Source of the DNA: Chitinophaga caeni
Lineage (GTDB): Bacteria > Bacteroidota > Bacteroidia > Chitinophagales > Chitinophagaceae
Direction: 5' to 3'
Assembly: GCF_002557795.1 (NCBI RefSeq)
Contig: NZ_CP023777.1
Coordinates: 1,116,001-1,180,000 of the forward strand
DNA: 64,000 nucleotides
The translations under genes were made by a program, and so were the position numbers. Below, piece after piece: positions 28,804 to 37,468 of this stretch (its first letter is position 1; every line of letters starts with the position of its first letter). A model generated the notes under the pieces. The model made no database searches, was not told the origin of the DNA, and worked only from the letters and a program-made list of their open reading frames with translations.

Positions 28804-29330
28804 GAGTTTTAAGTTTCAATATACCAATCATCCCAACAAAAAAACGGTTGTTCTGTTTGGCCCGAGGAAAAAAATTATTTCCCGTGTTAACTTCTTAAGG
28901 GAATTAAATCGATTTAAAGCAAAACGAATAGCAATCACCATTAGAAGTATCATTTGCGTAATTATAACACAAATATAAAAACTCTTACGAATTAAAAAAA
29001 TATTTTATTGTTGAAAATACGCAAAACAAATTAACTTATTAGTAATCAATAGATTAATGGATTTAAATGTAAATAATAAGGGGCAGCTATTGCAATTTTA
29101 CGGTTGTAGAGAGATACAAAAGAAAGTAGTTGCAAAGGGAGTATAAGGGGTGAGCAAATCCATTATGGAGTAGATTTTCCATACATTTTTAAGCCTCTTT
29201 ATACAATTCATCCGGCAAGATAATATCAAAGAGAACCTAATACAGCCATAAGCTTTTCTCCAATGAACCAGGAAGAAAATATAGCCATGGTGAATATTTT
29301 TTGAAGAAAATACAAATATGGTTAGCTAGA
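28804..29330. other. 527-bp gene-free region upstream of nadV
   Basis: Very A/T-rich. No convincing ORF; the frames found are under about 30 codons or overlap the nadV start on the other strand. A minus-strand TATATTTG (28977-28970) is a possible -7 box for nadV, with a 166-nt leader. ATTTG-N13-CAAAT spans 28951-28975. Confidence 0.4.
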
Positions 29331-29366
29331 TAAAAAAAACTCCTCGCTATAATAGAAGCAAGGAGT
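29331..29366 (-). terminator. Rho-independent terminator of the HAD gene
   Basis: On the minus strand ACTCCTTGCT / AGCGAGGAGT (one mismatch) with an 8-nt loop and a run of seven or more U, directly after the stop. Confidence 0.75.
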
Positions 29367-29376
29367 CAATCCTTTA

Positions 29377-29838
29377 TTATTCAGAACTTTGACCGGCTCT
29401 AACTGATTTAATCTTTTGTGCAAGCTCTACTGTTAAGCCGATATGTGAACTAGTTTGAAATAATCTTTCTTTAAAAGAAAACGGAAGTTCATTCAAAGAC
29501 TTATCATCATCAATAATGACGAAGTCTTCATGCTGCATCTCACTATTTAGCCAATTGACTATTTCATCCTTCCTGCTTAAATGATCCGAGTTTTCAGGTA
29601 GGGATCTAAGATGATCGATATGAATCCCTCGATTTTGGAAAATTTGCTTCCATTTTTTAAGGGTATACTTAGATTTATGGGATGTTGTAAGCACGATGGT
29701 ATCGTCCCCAGTAATTAAGATCTGAAGAGCATGGGTAGCCTTACTACTAAAGGCAGGAAAGCCATCCTTCAAAATTTCAGGACGTTTCCAACTCGTAGCG
29801 GGAACCATTACACCATCTATGTCTAATAAGTATAACAT
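29377..29838 (-). CDS. HAD-like phosphatase domain protein
   Basis: 153 residues. The N-terminus MLYLLDIDGVMVPA is the HAD motif I (Asp-x-Asp-Gly). LTTSHKSKY fits motif II (Thr/Ser), and FVIIDDDKSL fits motif IV (Asp-Asp). The pattern resembles the small HAD domains associated with RNA-repair proteins, an attribution I hold only weakly. The substrate is unknown. ATG 29838 is preferred; a TTG lies three codons earlier. It follows the ParB-like gene by 17 nt, so the pair is probably one transcript inserted between nadV and the NrtR-like gene. Confidence 0.6.
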   Translation of the reverse strand: MLYLLDIDGVMVPATSWKRPEILKDGFPAFSSKATHALQILITGDDTIVLTTSHKSKYTLKKWKQIFQNRGIHIDHLRSLPENSDHLSRKDEIVNWLNSEMQHEDFVIIDDDKSLNELPFSFKERLFQTSSHIGLTVELAQKIKSVRAGQSSE

Positions 29839-29855
29839 CGCATACAAAGGTACAA

Positions 29856-30233
29856 TTATTCTAATAATCGGTTGAAATCTTCTATAGACATATTGTTCAA
29901 TTCAGCATTTAGACGGTTATGCATTTCTATATCTTCCTTCGTATCCCAGTCTTCTGTTTCAAAAATCACTGATTTCCAATCAGTAATATTTGGATTGCTC
30001 GAAGTCTCACCAGGAACTCTTTCTACTGTTCGGTCAGAAAGAAGGGAAGCAATATATCTATGATGTCCTTGACAGATCAACTCACCTTTAACCTTTATTC
30101 CAGGTAGTCGAATGTCTTTTAACATTTTCCTATGGATCCTACCGATGATAGGCACACATAGTTTAGGCTGCGTAGGTTTTAACTCGATTTCGTTTTCTCG
30201 AATCAACTTTTCAATCTTTTCTCTTGTAACCAT
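29856..30233 (-). CDS. Small ParB/Srx-like nuclease-fold protein (putative)
   Basis: 125 residues. The centre reads GELICQGHHRYIASLLSD, resembling the (D/C)GxHR motif of ParB/sulfiredoxin-like nucleotide-binding domains. The N-terminal VPIIGRIHRKML may be the strand before it. The acidic C-terminus (EDWDTKEDIEMHNRLNAELNNMS) is helical. There is no HTH, so it is not a chromosomal ParB. It is encoded just before the HAD-like gene, suggesting a two-gene unit. Function unknown. Confidence 0.5.
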   Translation of the reverse strand: MVTREKIEKLIRENEIELKPTQPKLCVPIIGRIHRKMLKDIRLPGIKVKGELICQGHHRYIASLLSDRTVERVPGETSSNPNITDWKSVIFETEDWDTKEDIEMHNRLNAELNNMSIEDFNRLLE

Positions 30234-30356
30234 TTCATTCGTTTTTCATTTAATTAAGTTAACGAATTTATATTGTTGGATTACACGATCAGTGAGAAAA
30301 TTTAATGAGTAATGTAGCTTCGGTTTTTGAATAGTGAAGACTATAAAAACAACTCT

Positions 30357-31043
30357 TTACACCTCGAAAAAAATCCCTTCCTTTTTCAAGGCATGGTATT
30401 TCTTCTCATCGAAACTATACAACTGCGCCGGGCGGCCTTGTTGCGGATGCTTTTGTTTTTCAGGTAAGGTCTTTAAAAATCCGAAGGATAAGATCTTCTT
30501 CTGGAAATTCCTTCGATCAACCGATCTTCCTAATAGATGCGTATATAAGCTTTCCAACTCGGCCATCGAAAATTTCTTTCCCAGCAACTCGAAGCCGATC
30601 GGCTCATAGCGGATTTTATTCCTTAGTCGCTCCTGCGCCAAGGCAATGATTTCTTTATGGTCGAAAGCCAGGAAAGGAAGTTCGTCGATCGGGCACCATT
30701 GTGCTGCTTCAGCATCGGTATCAGGCGCCAGTTTAAAGTTGGATGGATCCACTAATGCATAATATGCGATAGAAATAATCCTACCGCGGGGATCCCTCTC
30801 CGGTGCTCCGAAGGTATACAGTTGTTCCAGGTAATTAATGGTAATGCCGGCTTCTTCACGTAGTTCCCGCTTGATGCCGTCTTCGAAGCTTTCATCATTG
30901 TGCACGAAACCACCGGGCAAAGCCCACTTGAATATATGTGGCGGTATTTTTCGCTTTATCAGTAGCACGGAAATACCTTGCTTGGCAGAATAACCAAACA
31001 CAACGGCATCTACCGTTACCCTGATATGCTGTTGGATCAACAA
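30357..31043 (-). CDS. NrtR-like NUDIX transcriptional regulator
   Basis: 228 residues. The N-terminal NUDIX domain (about 8-140) carries the box GGFVHNDESFEDGIKRELREEAGI. The C-terminal winged helix (about 150-228) contains FSMAELESLYTHLLGRSVDRRNFQKKIL, the NrtR-type DNA-binding part. NrtR proteins sense ADP-ribose and control NAD-salvage genes. The nearby nadV makes that role likely here, but no operator was identified. The NUDIX box is intact, so residual hydrolase activity is possible. It begins 3 nt after the stop of the small lipoprotein gene. Confidence 0.82.
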   Translation of the reverse strand: MLIQQHIRVTVDAVVFGYSAKQGISVLLIKRKIPPHIFKWALPGGFVHNDESFEDGIKRELREEAGITINYLEQLYTFGAPERDPRGRIISIAYYALVDPSNFKLAPDTDAEAAQWCPIDELPFLAFDHKEIIALAQERLRNKIRYEPIGFELLGKKFSMAELESLYTHLLGRSVDRRNFQKKILSFGFLKTLPEKQKHPQQGRPAQLYSFDEKKYHALKKEGIFFEV

Positions 31044-31046
31044 TGA

Positions 31047-31448
31047 TTATGGTTTAAAGTATTTTTCTAACTGGGTAACCCCTTTCCGTGGGTTGATGAA
31101 TAACGGGTTCTTCAAGGGATCGAATACAATTATGGTGTTAGCTTCCCAGGCATCTTGCGGAACGGGGAGCACGATCGCCACTTCTTGCCCGTTAGCGCGG
31201 CGGAACAGCAAACTATCATTCTGTACTACTTTTTCCGGGAATTGCTGCGCCTTTAAATATTCGATGATCTGCGTCTTTATCTTCAATACGCTGTCTTGCA
31301 GGCTATCATTAAACGGCTTATTACGAACGATGAAGCATTTCTCGCTAATAACTTCGTAACCTTCTTCAGACATCCCTTTCCGCTTATTGTTACATGCCAG
31401 CAGCAAGCTAAAACATACACATAAACTACTAGAGATAAATAGGCGCAT
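31047..31448 (-). CDS. Small lipoprotein of unknown function
   Basis: 133 residues. The signal peptide MRLFISSSLCVCFSLLLACNN has lipobox LLAC. The mature domain is compact and mixed (CFIVRNKPFNDSLQDSVLKI, VAIVLPVPQDAWEANTIIVFDPLKNP). No motif was recognised. It is part of a minus-strand run from the M28 peptidase to the NrtR-like gene; a second ATG two codons upstream is equally possible. Confidence 0.6.
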   Translation of the reverse strand: MRLFISSSLCVCFSLLLACNNKRKGMSEEGYEVISEKCFIVRNKPFNDSLQDSVLKIKTQIIEYLKAQQFPEKVVQNDSLLFRRANGQEVAIVLPVPQDAWEANTIIVFDPLKNPLFINPRKGVTQLEKYFKP

Positions 31449-31516
31449 CGTCATCGTTTATATAAATTTATCCTGCAAGATAGTCAAATCACGCGGGAAG
31501 GTCAAACCCTCAACGA

Positions 31517-33139
31517 TCATTGAAAAGAAACAGGGAATTTCTTCTCTTCATTACCCCTCTTGATGATTACTTCTGTTTGATCACCGGATTTGAACTTGCC
31601 CAGGGCCGACATATAGCTTTCCATATCCTTTATATCGTAATTGCCCAGCTTTACAACAACGTCTCCCACCTGCAAACCCGCTTTCTCTGCAACTTTACCG
31701 GGCGATATGCCGTCAATCCTCACACCGCCGGCGCTGTACGTATAATCAGGCATAATGCCCAAGGTTACTGAGAACTTGCCCGTCGACATTTTCGGCTCTT
31801 TTGTTCTGGCAAAAGCCAACTTGGGTTCATCTTCGCTATGCTCTATGATTTCGTAAATGATTTTCATCACGGTTAGTTCACCGGTGTAATTAATCTTATC
31901 GGCATCATCCGTCGGTTTATGATAATCTGTATGCGTGCCGGTAAAGAAGAAAAGTACCGGGATATCTTTCAAATAAAAAGAAGTATGATCGGAAGGTCCG
32001 ATGCCGGAAGAATCATATGTGATCTTTAGGTTTTTGGGTAAACTTTCAGCGATTATTCCCGGCCAAGCGGGGGAGGTACCGATCCCTCCAATTTGTAAGC
32101 CCTTATCATTCGTTAACCTTCCTACCATATCCATGTTAATCATGAAATTGGCGGTGTTTAAAGGTACCGGGCTATGCTCCACGAAGTATTTAGAACCGAA
32201 TAGTCCAAGCTCTTCCCCCGAGAATGCGGCGAAGAGGTAGTTAAATTTCTTCAGCTCGCTATCTTTTAACATACGCGCCAATTCGAGCATGGCGGCGGTT
32301 CCGCTGGCGTTGTCGTCGGCGCCGTTATGAATGGCTGATCCTCCCGGCGACAGTGAATTATGATCTTCACCATGACCGAGGTGATCGTAATGCGCACCGA
32401 TGATTACTGTTTGTGCCGCACCGTTATCGATATAACCGACTACGTTCGTTCCGCTGCGTTTTTCAGTTACACGATCTACGGAGCAGTCTACTTTAAAGCT
32501 GGTAACATTTTCATCTTCAAAAATGGAACTGCTTGCTTTGGGGAAATACAATACCGGAACGGGTAACAAATCCAGTTTTTCAAACTTCCATTTTTTTACG
32601 AGCGCAGCGGGTATATCGCCATTATAAAAAATCACGCCCTTTGCCCCGTTCGCGATAGCTTCATCAGCTCTAGCTTTATACCTGGCCAATGGATCAGCAT
32701 GGGGATTATCAACTTTTTCCCAGTCTGCTACATTCAATATCCATACATTTTCAGGTTCATTTACCAGCAATATGACATCGCCTTTAGCTGATTTATTTCC
32801 GCTGAAAGGCATGATTTCATAGTCATTACCGGGATGCATCTTTTTATCATTTAACAATAGGTGCGTATTTTTTCCCGGCAACCAGGCCTCGCTTACTTCG
32901 AAAGTCTGTAAATAGCCTTCCGTACCTTTCGCCGCCAGCCCGCTGGCTTTCATTTGATCCGCGATATAAGTATAAGCGAGCTTTTCCCCGGCAGTACCGG
33001 TTCTCCTGCCTTCCAACTTATCATCGGCCAAATAAGCCACGTGGCTTTGCAGGTTACTGATCGTTTTACGATCTGCTTTCTTTTGGGCATGTACCGCGCA
33101 AGAAAATGCCAGCGGCAGCAAGAGTAGGTAAGTTTTCAC
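31517..33139 (-). CDS. Secreted M28-family metallopeptidase with PA and PDZ domains
   Basis: 540 residues with a signal peptide (YLLLLPLAFSCAVHAQ). A PA-type inserted domain covers about 90-225. The M28 catalytic core has the zinc ligands in VIIGAHYDHLG, GADDNASGTAAMLE, AAFSGEELGLFGS (general-base Glu pair), NMDMVGR, and FTGTHTDYHKPTDDADKI. A C-terminal PDZ domain (about 450-540: ISPGKVAEKAGLQVGDVVVKLG) follows. It probably removes N-terminal amino acids from peptides in the periplasm or outside the cell. Confidence 0.9.
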   Translation of the reverse strand: MKTYLLLLPLAFSCAVHAQKKADRKTISNLQSHVAYLADDKLEGRRTGTAGEKLAYTYIADQMKASGLAAKGTEGYLQTFEVSEAWLPGKNTHLLLNDKKMHPGNDYEIMPFSGNKSAKGDVILLVNEPENVWILNVADWEKVDNPHADPLARYKARADEAIANGAKGVIFYNGDIPAALVKKWKFEKLDLLPVPVLYFPKASSSIFEDENVTSFKVDCSVDRVTEKRSGTNVVGYIDNGAAQTVIIGAHYDHLGHGEDHNSLSPGGSAIHNGADDNASGTAAMLELARMLKDSELKKFNYLFAAFSGEELGLFGSKYFVEHSPVPLNTANFMINMDMVGRLTNDKGLQIGGIGTSPAWPGIIAESLPKNLKITYDSSGIGPSDHTSFYLKDIPVLFFFTGTHTDYHKPTDDADKINYTGELTVMKIIYEIIEHSEDEPKLAFARTKEPKMSTGKFSVTLGIMPDYTYSAGGVRIDGISPGKVAEKAGLQVGDVVVKLGNYDIKDMESYMSALGKFKSGDQTEVIIKRGNEEKKFPVSFQ

Positions 33140-33159
33140 AACAAAGTTGATTTACAAGA

Positions 33160-33167
33160 CAAAATTA
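33160..33167 (-). promoter_or_regulatory. -7 box of the M28 peptidase gene
   Basis: Minus-strand TAATTTTG matches TAnnTTTG and lies 20 nt before the start codon. Confidence 0.35.
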
Positions 33168-33340
33168 GTCGATTAAAGATCACGAAACCGCCAGTCAAAC
33201 AAATACATATTTCGATAATATGTGTAACCTGGCTTCATTACCAAACAATAATCATACAAAAGGACAGTAAAATCGCCCGATCAATACACGCAAGCGTCAA
33301 CAATTATTGCACCAATTTCACCCCAACAGAAATTAAATCC

Positions 33341-33348
33341 TATTTTTG
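33341..33348 (+). promoter_or_regulatory. gcvT promoter -7 box
   Basis: TATTTTTG fits TAnnTTTG, 71 nt before the gcvT start. No TTG at the usual -33 distance, and no glycine riboswitch was recognised. Confidence 0.4.
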
Positions 33349-33419
33349 CCGGGCTGTTAATATAAGATAACAGCTTATTTCCAATCAATAAACCAATATA
33401 TTATTAATTTTTTCTTTTT

Positions 33420-34508
33420 ATGAAAAATACACCCTTTACAGCAAAGCATTTGGCACTTGGCGCGAAAATGGCTCCTTTTGCTGGTTATAATATGCCCATT
33501 TCTTATACTGGGATCAATGATGAGCACCTTGCCGTGCGCAAGAATGCCGGAGTTTTCGATGTTAGCCATATGGGTGAATTTATTTTGAAAGGCGAAAATG
33601 CCCTGGATCTGATCCAAAGGGTAACGACTAACGATGCTTCTAAGCTTACTGCCGGGAAAGCGCAATACAGTTGCCTGACCAACAAGGAAGGCGGCATCGT
33701 GGATGATCTGTTGGTTTACTGTATCGAGGAAAATAAAACATATATGCTGGTAGTTAATGCCAGCAATATCGAGAAAGACTGGAACTGGATCTCTCAATTC
33801 AACAGCAAGAATGTTGAAATGCAGAACATCTCCGACAAAACTTGCTTATTAGCTGTACAAGGCCCGAATGCCACCAGCATCTTGCAGCCTTTAACCGACT
33901 TGGATTTAGTAAATATGAAATATTACACCTTCGTGAAAGGCACTTTCGCAGGTGTAGAAAACGTGTTGATCAGCGCGACCGGGTATACCGGAAGCGGCGG
34001 TGTGGAAATCTATTTTGAAGATAAAGACGGCGCCGCCGAAAAAATCTGGGATGCGATCTTTGAAGCGGGTGGCCCCAAGGGATTAAAACCGATCGGTTTA
34101 GGCGCCCGTGACACCCTTCGCCTGGAAATGGGCTTTAACCTTTACGGTAATGATATTGACGATCGTACTTCCCCATTGGAAGCCGGCTTGAGCTGGATCA
34201 CCAAGTTTACCAAGGACTTTACCGCCAGGGAAATATTGGAAAAACAGAAAGCCGAAGGCATCCAACAAAAATTGGTGGGCTTCGAAATGATCGACAAAGG
34301 TATTCCCCGCCATGATTATGAAATCAAGGATGCACAAGGAAATGTTATCGGAAGGGTAACTTCGGGTACACAAGGCCCCACTATTCAAAAAGCCGTTGGC
34401 TTAGGATATGTAAAAACACCTTTTGCCGCTTTAGATACGGAGATATTCATTGCCGTTAGGGATAAAAGCCTGAAAGCCAAAGTGGTAAAAGTACCATTCT
34501 TGGGCTAA
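33420..34508 (+). CDS. gcvT: Glycine cleavage system T protein (aminomethyltransferase)
   Basis: 362 residues. GcvT transfers the methylene group from the aminomethyl-lipoyl H protein to tetrahydrofolate, releasing ammonia. Typical segments are [34 protein letters not shown] at the start, [26 protein letters not shown], and the folate-pocket region [20 protein letters not shown]. Start and length match the family. gcvH and gcvP are not in the window, so the cleavage system is dispersed, as in many Bacteroidota. Confidence 0.95.
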   Translation: MKNTPFTAKHLALGAKMAPFAGYNMPISYTGINDEHLAVRKNAGVFDVSHMGEFILKGENALDLIQRVTTNDASKLTAGKAQYSCLTNKEGGIVDDLLVYCIEENKTYMLVVNASNIEKDWNWISQFNSKNVEMQNISDKTCLLAVQGPNATSILQPLTDLDLVNMKYYTFVKGTFAGVENVLISATGYTGSGGVEIYFEDKDGAAEKIWDAIFEAGGPKGLKPIGLGARDTLRLEMGFNLYGNDIDDRTSPLEAGLSWITKFTKDFTAREILEKQKAEGIQQKLVGFEMIDKGIPRHDYEIKDAQGNVIGRVTSGTQGPTIQKAVGLGYVKTPFAALDTEIFIAVRDKSLKAKVVKVPFLG

Positions 34509-34611
34509 TTTTCCCAGGAACACAAAATTTATTGCCCGGTGAAACGTTAGAGGATAGCATTGCCCGAACCATATCATACATTTTATTGAAAGATTTTTAA
34601 TTTTAATCGCT

Positions 34612-35085
34612 ATGCCTACTATTCACCTGACCACTGTCATTCATGCCCCCATTGAAAGGGTATTCGACTTGAGCCGTAGTGTTACCATGCACAAGAAAAG
34701 CATGCAACACAACGGGGAAGAAGCAGTGAGAGGTCGCACCAGCGGACTGATGGAACTTAATGAAACCGTTACTTGGCGAGCTAAGCACATCCGTAAAGTG
34801 AGGGAACTAACAACCAAGATCACGGCCATGCAGAGAAGTCATTTTTTTGCCGATGAAATGACGGAAGGTGATTTTAAATTTCTCAAGCATGAACATCATT
34901 TCAAAGCAATTGAAAATGGTACGATCATGATTGATCTTTTTGAATTTGGCACCCCCTACGGCAGGATGGGCCGTTGGTTTGAAAAGTTGTACCTCGCCCG
35001 GTATATGAAAAATCTCTTGAAAGCCCGCAATAAAGCAATCAAGGAATATGCTGAAAGCGACAAGTGGCGCGTGGTTTTATCTTAA
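34612..35085 (+). CDS. SRPBCC-family protein
   Basis: 157 residues, START/Bet v1-like fold typical of bacterial ligand-binding or cyclase-like proteins. The first strand TIHLTTVIHAPIERVFDLSRSVTMHKKSM and the C-terminal helix (MGRWFEKLYLARYMKNLLKARNKAIKEYAE) are diagnostic. The ligand is unknown. The start is the first ATG after a 103-nt gap behind gcvT. comB follows after 14 nt, so the two are probably co-transcribed. Confidence 0.75.
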   Translation: MPTIHLTTVIHAPIERVFDLSRSVTMHKKSMQHNGEEAVRGRTSGLMELNETVTWRAKHIRKVRELTTKITAMQRSHFFADEMTEGDFKFLKHEHHFKAIENGTIMIDLFEFGTPYGRMGRWFEKLYLARYMKNLLKARNKAIKEYAESDKWRVVLS

Positions 35086-35099
35086 TATAATAATATTGA

Positions 35100-35825
35100 A
35101 TGAGCGTAGAATCCAATAAACCGAAGTTAGAAGTATGCCTTTCCCCGGCATTGTTGCACTTGTTTGATGTGAAGAATAGCATCGTGGTAATTATCGATGT
35201 TTTAAGGGCTACTTCAACGATCTGCACCGCTTTGCATAACGGCGCTGCCAAGGTGATCCCGGTGGCATCCGTAGAGGAGTGTGTAAATATCGGCAAACAA
35301 TTAAACGCCATTACCGCCGGGGAGCGCGATGGTCAAATTGCAGCGGGTTTAGAGCACGGTAATTCTCCTTTTGAATATTCCCGTGACTTTATCGAGGGTA
35401 AAGTGTTGGTGCTAACAACGACCAACGGTACCAAGTTGCTGCATATGGCTACGGATGCCATCCAGATCGTAACGGGGTCATTCCCTAATATCAGCGCTGT
35501 TTGCGATTACCTGGTGGCGGAAGGGAAGAATGTCATCTTGGGATGTGCCGCATGGAAGGATCGCGTCAATATGGAAGATACTTTATTCGCGGGTGCGGTA
35601 GTATCCAGGATCAAGGAACATTTCGCGGTAGATTGCGATTCCGCGATCGGTGCGGAGAATTTATACGCCGCTGCCAAAGATGATCTTTTCGAGTTTATGA
35701 AAGGAGCTTCCCACTTCCAACGTTTGGCTAGATTTGGTTTGGAAGAAGATATTAAATATTGCCTTACGCCCGATGGCGCCAACGTTTTACCATTGTTTAA
35801 AAATGGTGAGCTGATTGCGGGGTAA
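35100..35825 (+). CDS. comB: 2-phosphosulfolactate phosphatase family protein
   Basis: 241 residues of the ComB family. The Mg-binding acidic segment IDVLRATSTICTAL, the block GERDGQIAAGLEHGNSPFEY, TTTNGTKLL and LGCAAWKDRVNMEDTLFAGAVV are all family hallmarks. ComB removes phosphate from 2-phosphosulfolactate in coenzyme M synthesis. Bacteroidota lack that route, so the physiological role here is more likely sulfolactate-type sulfonate or sulfonolipid metabolism, or something else. Confidence 0.85.
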   Translation: MSVESNKPKLEVCLSPALLHLFDVKNSIVVIIDVLRATSTICTALHNGAAKVIPVASVEECVNIGKQLNAITAGERDGQIAAGLEHGNSPFEYSRDFIEGKVLVLTTTNGTKLLHMATDAIQIVTGSFPNISAVCDYLVAEGKNVILGCAAWKDRVNMEDTLFAGAVVSRIKEHFAVDCDSAIGAENLYAAAKDDLFEFMKGASHFQRLARFGLEEDIKYCLTPDGANVLPLFKNGELIAG

Positions 35826-35829
35826 AAAT

Positions 35830-35867
35830 AAAAAGTAGCGGAATAAGTAACTTCTCCGCTACTTTTT
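35830..35867. terminator. Bidirectional rho-independent terminator
   Basis: 13-bp perfect stem AAAAAGTAGCGGA / TCCGCTACTTTTT with a 12-nt loop, between convergent comB and the next gene, with A/U runs on both sides. Confidence 0.85.
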
Positions 35868-35873
35868 ATTCTT

Positions 35874-36566
35874 TTATAACAATGCCCCTATTTTCTGATA
35901 GATATTCTTCACTTCAGAAGTTGGCTCAATATTGTCTTCATAATCAAATTGAATCGTAGTAACTGCTTGATTAATTGGATAATCAAATATCAAAGCCAAA
36001 ACCCTTCCTTTAAATTTCTCGGAAATACTCTTCAACGGTACAGGACATGATTTATCGGGATCTATAATTATTTTTGTCGGCGCAGCTTCCATTGATTCCC
36101 CGGAAAATATATAATGAACTAACTGCAATTTTTTATCGTTAATGACCGTATCGGAAACGGTATATTTTTGGCCAACATAATAGGGAAATGTAAGTTTCAT
36201 CCCGACCATTTTCTTCTGAATCGGCTCCCAATTCACTTTTCCCGGGTCTAATTCCTCAATTGATTTAAATTTGAAATAATTAAACTTCTTCAGATCAAGT
36301 AAATGATAGCCGGTACGGATAACTTCCTGGCTCATGGTGGAATTGACTTCCACGGTATGCCTGGCGCTATTTAATTCGACACCGATAGAGCCGTTATAAT
36401 AAATGGTATCTGTTGGGATGATTACAATAGGCTTCGGCCTTCCCGGTTGTTCCTGTATACAAGTTATTTTCACAAGGCCTATGTCAACGATACCATTTAC
36501 CGGGGATACATTACCACGGACTGTTAGCAACGAGACAAAAAAGAAAATTGTTTTTATGTAGATCAT
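35874..36566 (-). CDS. Exported protein of unknown function
   Basis: 230 residues. A short N-terminal hydrophobic stretch (IYIKTIFFFVSLLTVRG) suggests a signal peptide. The rest contains many Lys, Ile and Thr, with features such as VKITCIQEQPGRPKPIVIIPTDTIYYNG and MVGMKLTFPYYVGQKYTVSDTVIN. I recognise no domain. It stands alone, convergent with comB across a shared terminator. Confidence 0.55.
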   Translation of the reverse strand: MIYIKTIFFFVSLLTVRGNVSPVNGIVDIGLVKITCIQEQPGRPKPIVIIPTDTIYYNGSIGVELNSARHTVEVNSTMSQEVIRTGYHLLDLKKFNYFKFKSIEELDPGKVNWEPIQKKMVGMKLTFPYYVGQKYTVSDTVINDKKLQLVHYIFSGESMEAAPTKIIIDPDKSCPVPLKSISEKFKGRVLALIFDYPINQAVTTIQFDYEDNIEPTSEVKNIYQKIGALL

Positions 36567-36687
36567 TATTATCTATTATGCGTAAAGCAATCTGTACATA
36601 CAATTAACAGCTTTTACCTTATTATAACAAATAACTATTAAAAATCTACCGCTTCTGGCCTTCCGTTTCTTCTCCAACAAAAAAACA

Positions 36688-37095
36688 TTACCCCAATCTC
36701 CTCGCATCCAAAGAATAACGCCCGCTGCCACCGACAGCAAAAAATATCATGATGATTAACATCGTCAACGGGCTGGCAACGCCTGCAAGCGTTCCGTCAA
36801 AATTGATTTTTACTAATACGGCTACAATCATCGTGAACAGCAATAATATCGCCCCGATTCTCGTATAAAGTCCTAATAATAAGCTGATTCCGCCGATTAA
36901 TTCCGTTAAAGATGCCACGATGCCCCAAAATTTCGGAGCTGCCGAAATGCCTACGAGCTGCATAGAGCCGCCCACGGCTTCCCAGGTAGCGCTGCCACCC
37001 GCCAACTTCATAATGCCGAAAACGATGAATAAAGTTCCGATCCCGATGCGTAGCAACAATAGGGCTACATTTTGTTTTTTCTGAATACTTTCCAT
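36688..37095 (-). CDS. DoxX-family membrane protein
   Basis: 135 residues with four transmembrane helices (about 10-30, 55-75, 80-100, 108-128) and the DoxX hallmarks LLLRIGIGTLFIVFGIMKL and FWGIVASLTELIGGISLLLGLYTR. DoxX-like proteins are quinone- or redox-associated membrane subunits, often stress related; the specific role here is not evident. Monocistronic. Confidence 0.85.
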   Translation of the reverse strand: MESIQKKQNVALLLLRIGIGTLFIVFGIMKLAGGSATWEAVGGSMQLVGISAAPKFWGIVASLTELIGGISLLLGLYTRIGAILLLFTMIVAVLVKINFDGTLAGVASPLTMLIIMIFFAVGGSGRYSLDARRLG

Positions 37096-37468
37096 ATGAT
37101 TTTGTTGAGATAAGGCATGCCTTACCCATACTCACAGTCGCCTTACCTTCACATACATACCTCGATTTTTATGCAAATTTATCATGGAAATGAAGCGGGA
37201 GGAATAGACAGTTTTTCATTTTTATTGGACTTTTTTTAGGATTTTTTTTGATCCGGGCAGATCAACGATGCGGTTTAGAGTATAAGGCAGGCGGCGAAGG
37301 AACAAGTTTGGCCTCCACTCTACCACGCGAAAGCCCGATTTTAATCCTTACATTTTCCACAAATTCTGCTTACCTTTGTGGATTGCCTTTTCACGAGCCT
37401 AGGATTTTTCTAATGTTTTAATGTGTGTTACCCAGGCAAGTGCCAAAAGAAAGGCAGAGGTTTGAAAT
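37096..37468. other. Divergent intergenic region between doxX-like gene and SNF2 gene
   Basis: No ORF. It contains A/T-rich runs and TACCTTTG at 37371-37378, a perfect -7 box about 90 nt before the SNF2 start. No -33 TTG at the usual spacing. Confidence 0.45.
37371..37378 (+). promoter_or_regulatory. SNF2 gene promoter -7 box
   Basis: TACCTTTG, exact TAnnTTTG match. Confidence 0.4.

Noticed and set aside
28787..28978. 63-codon plus-strand frame overlapping the nadV start
   Set aside because: No protein character, antisense to a real gene start and its leader.
33140..33419. Glycine riboswitch in front of gcvT
   Set aside because: No aptamer-like conserved segments could be seen.
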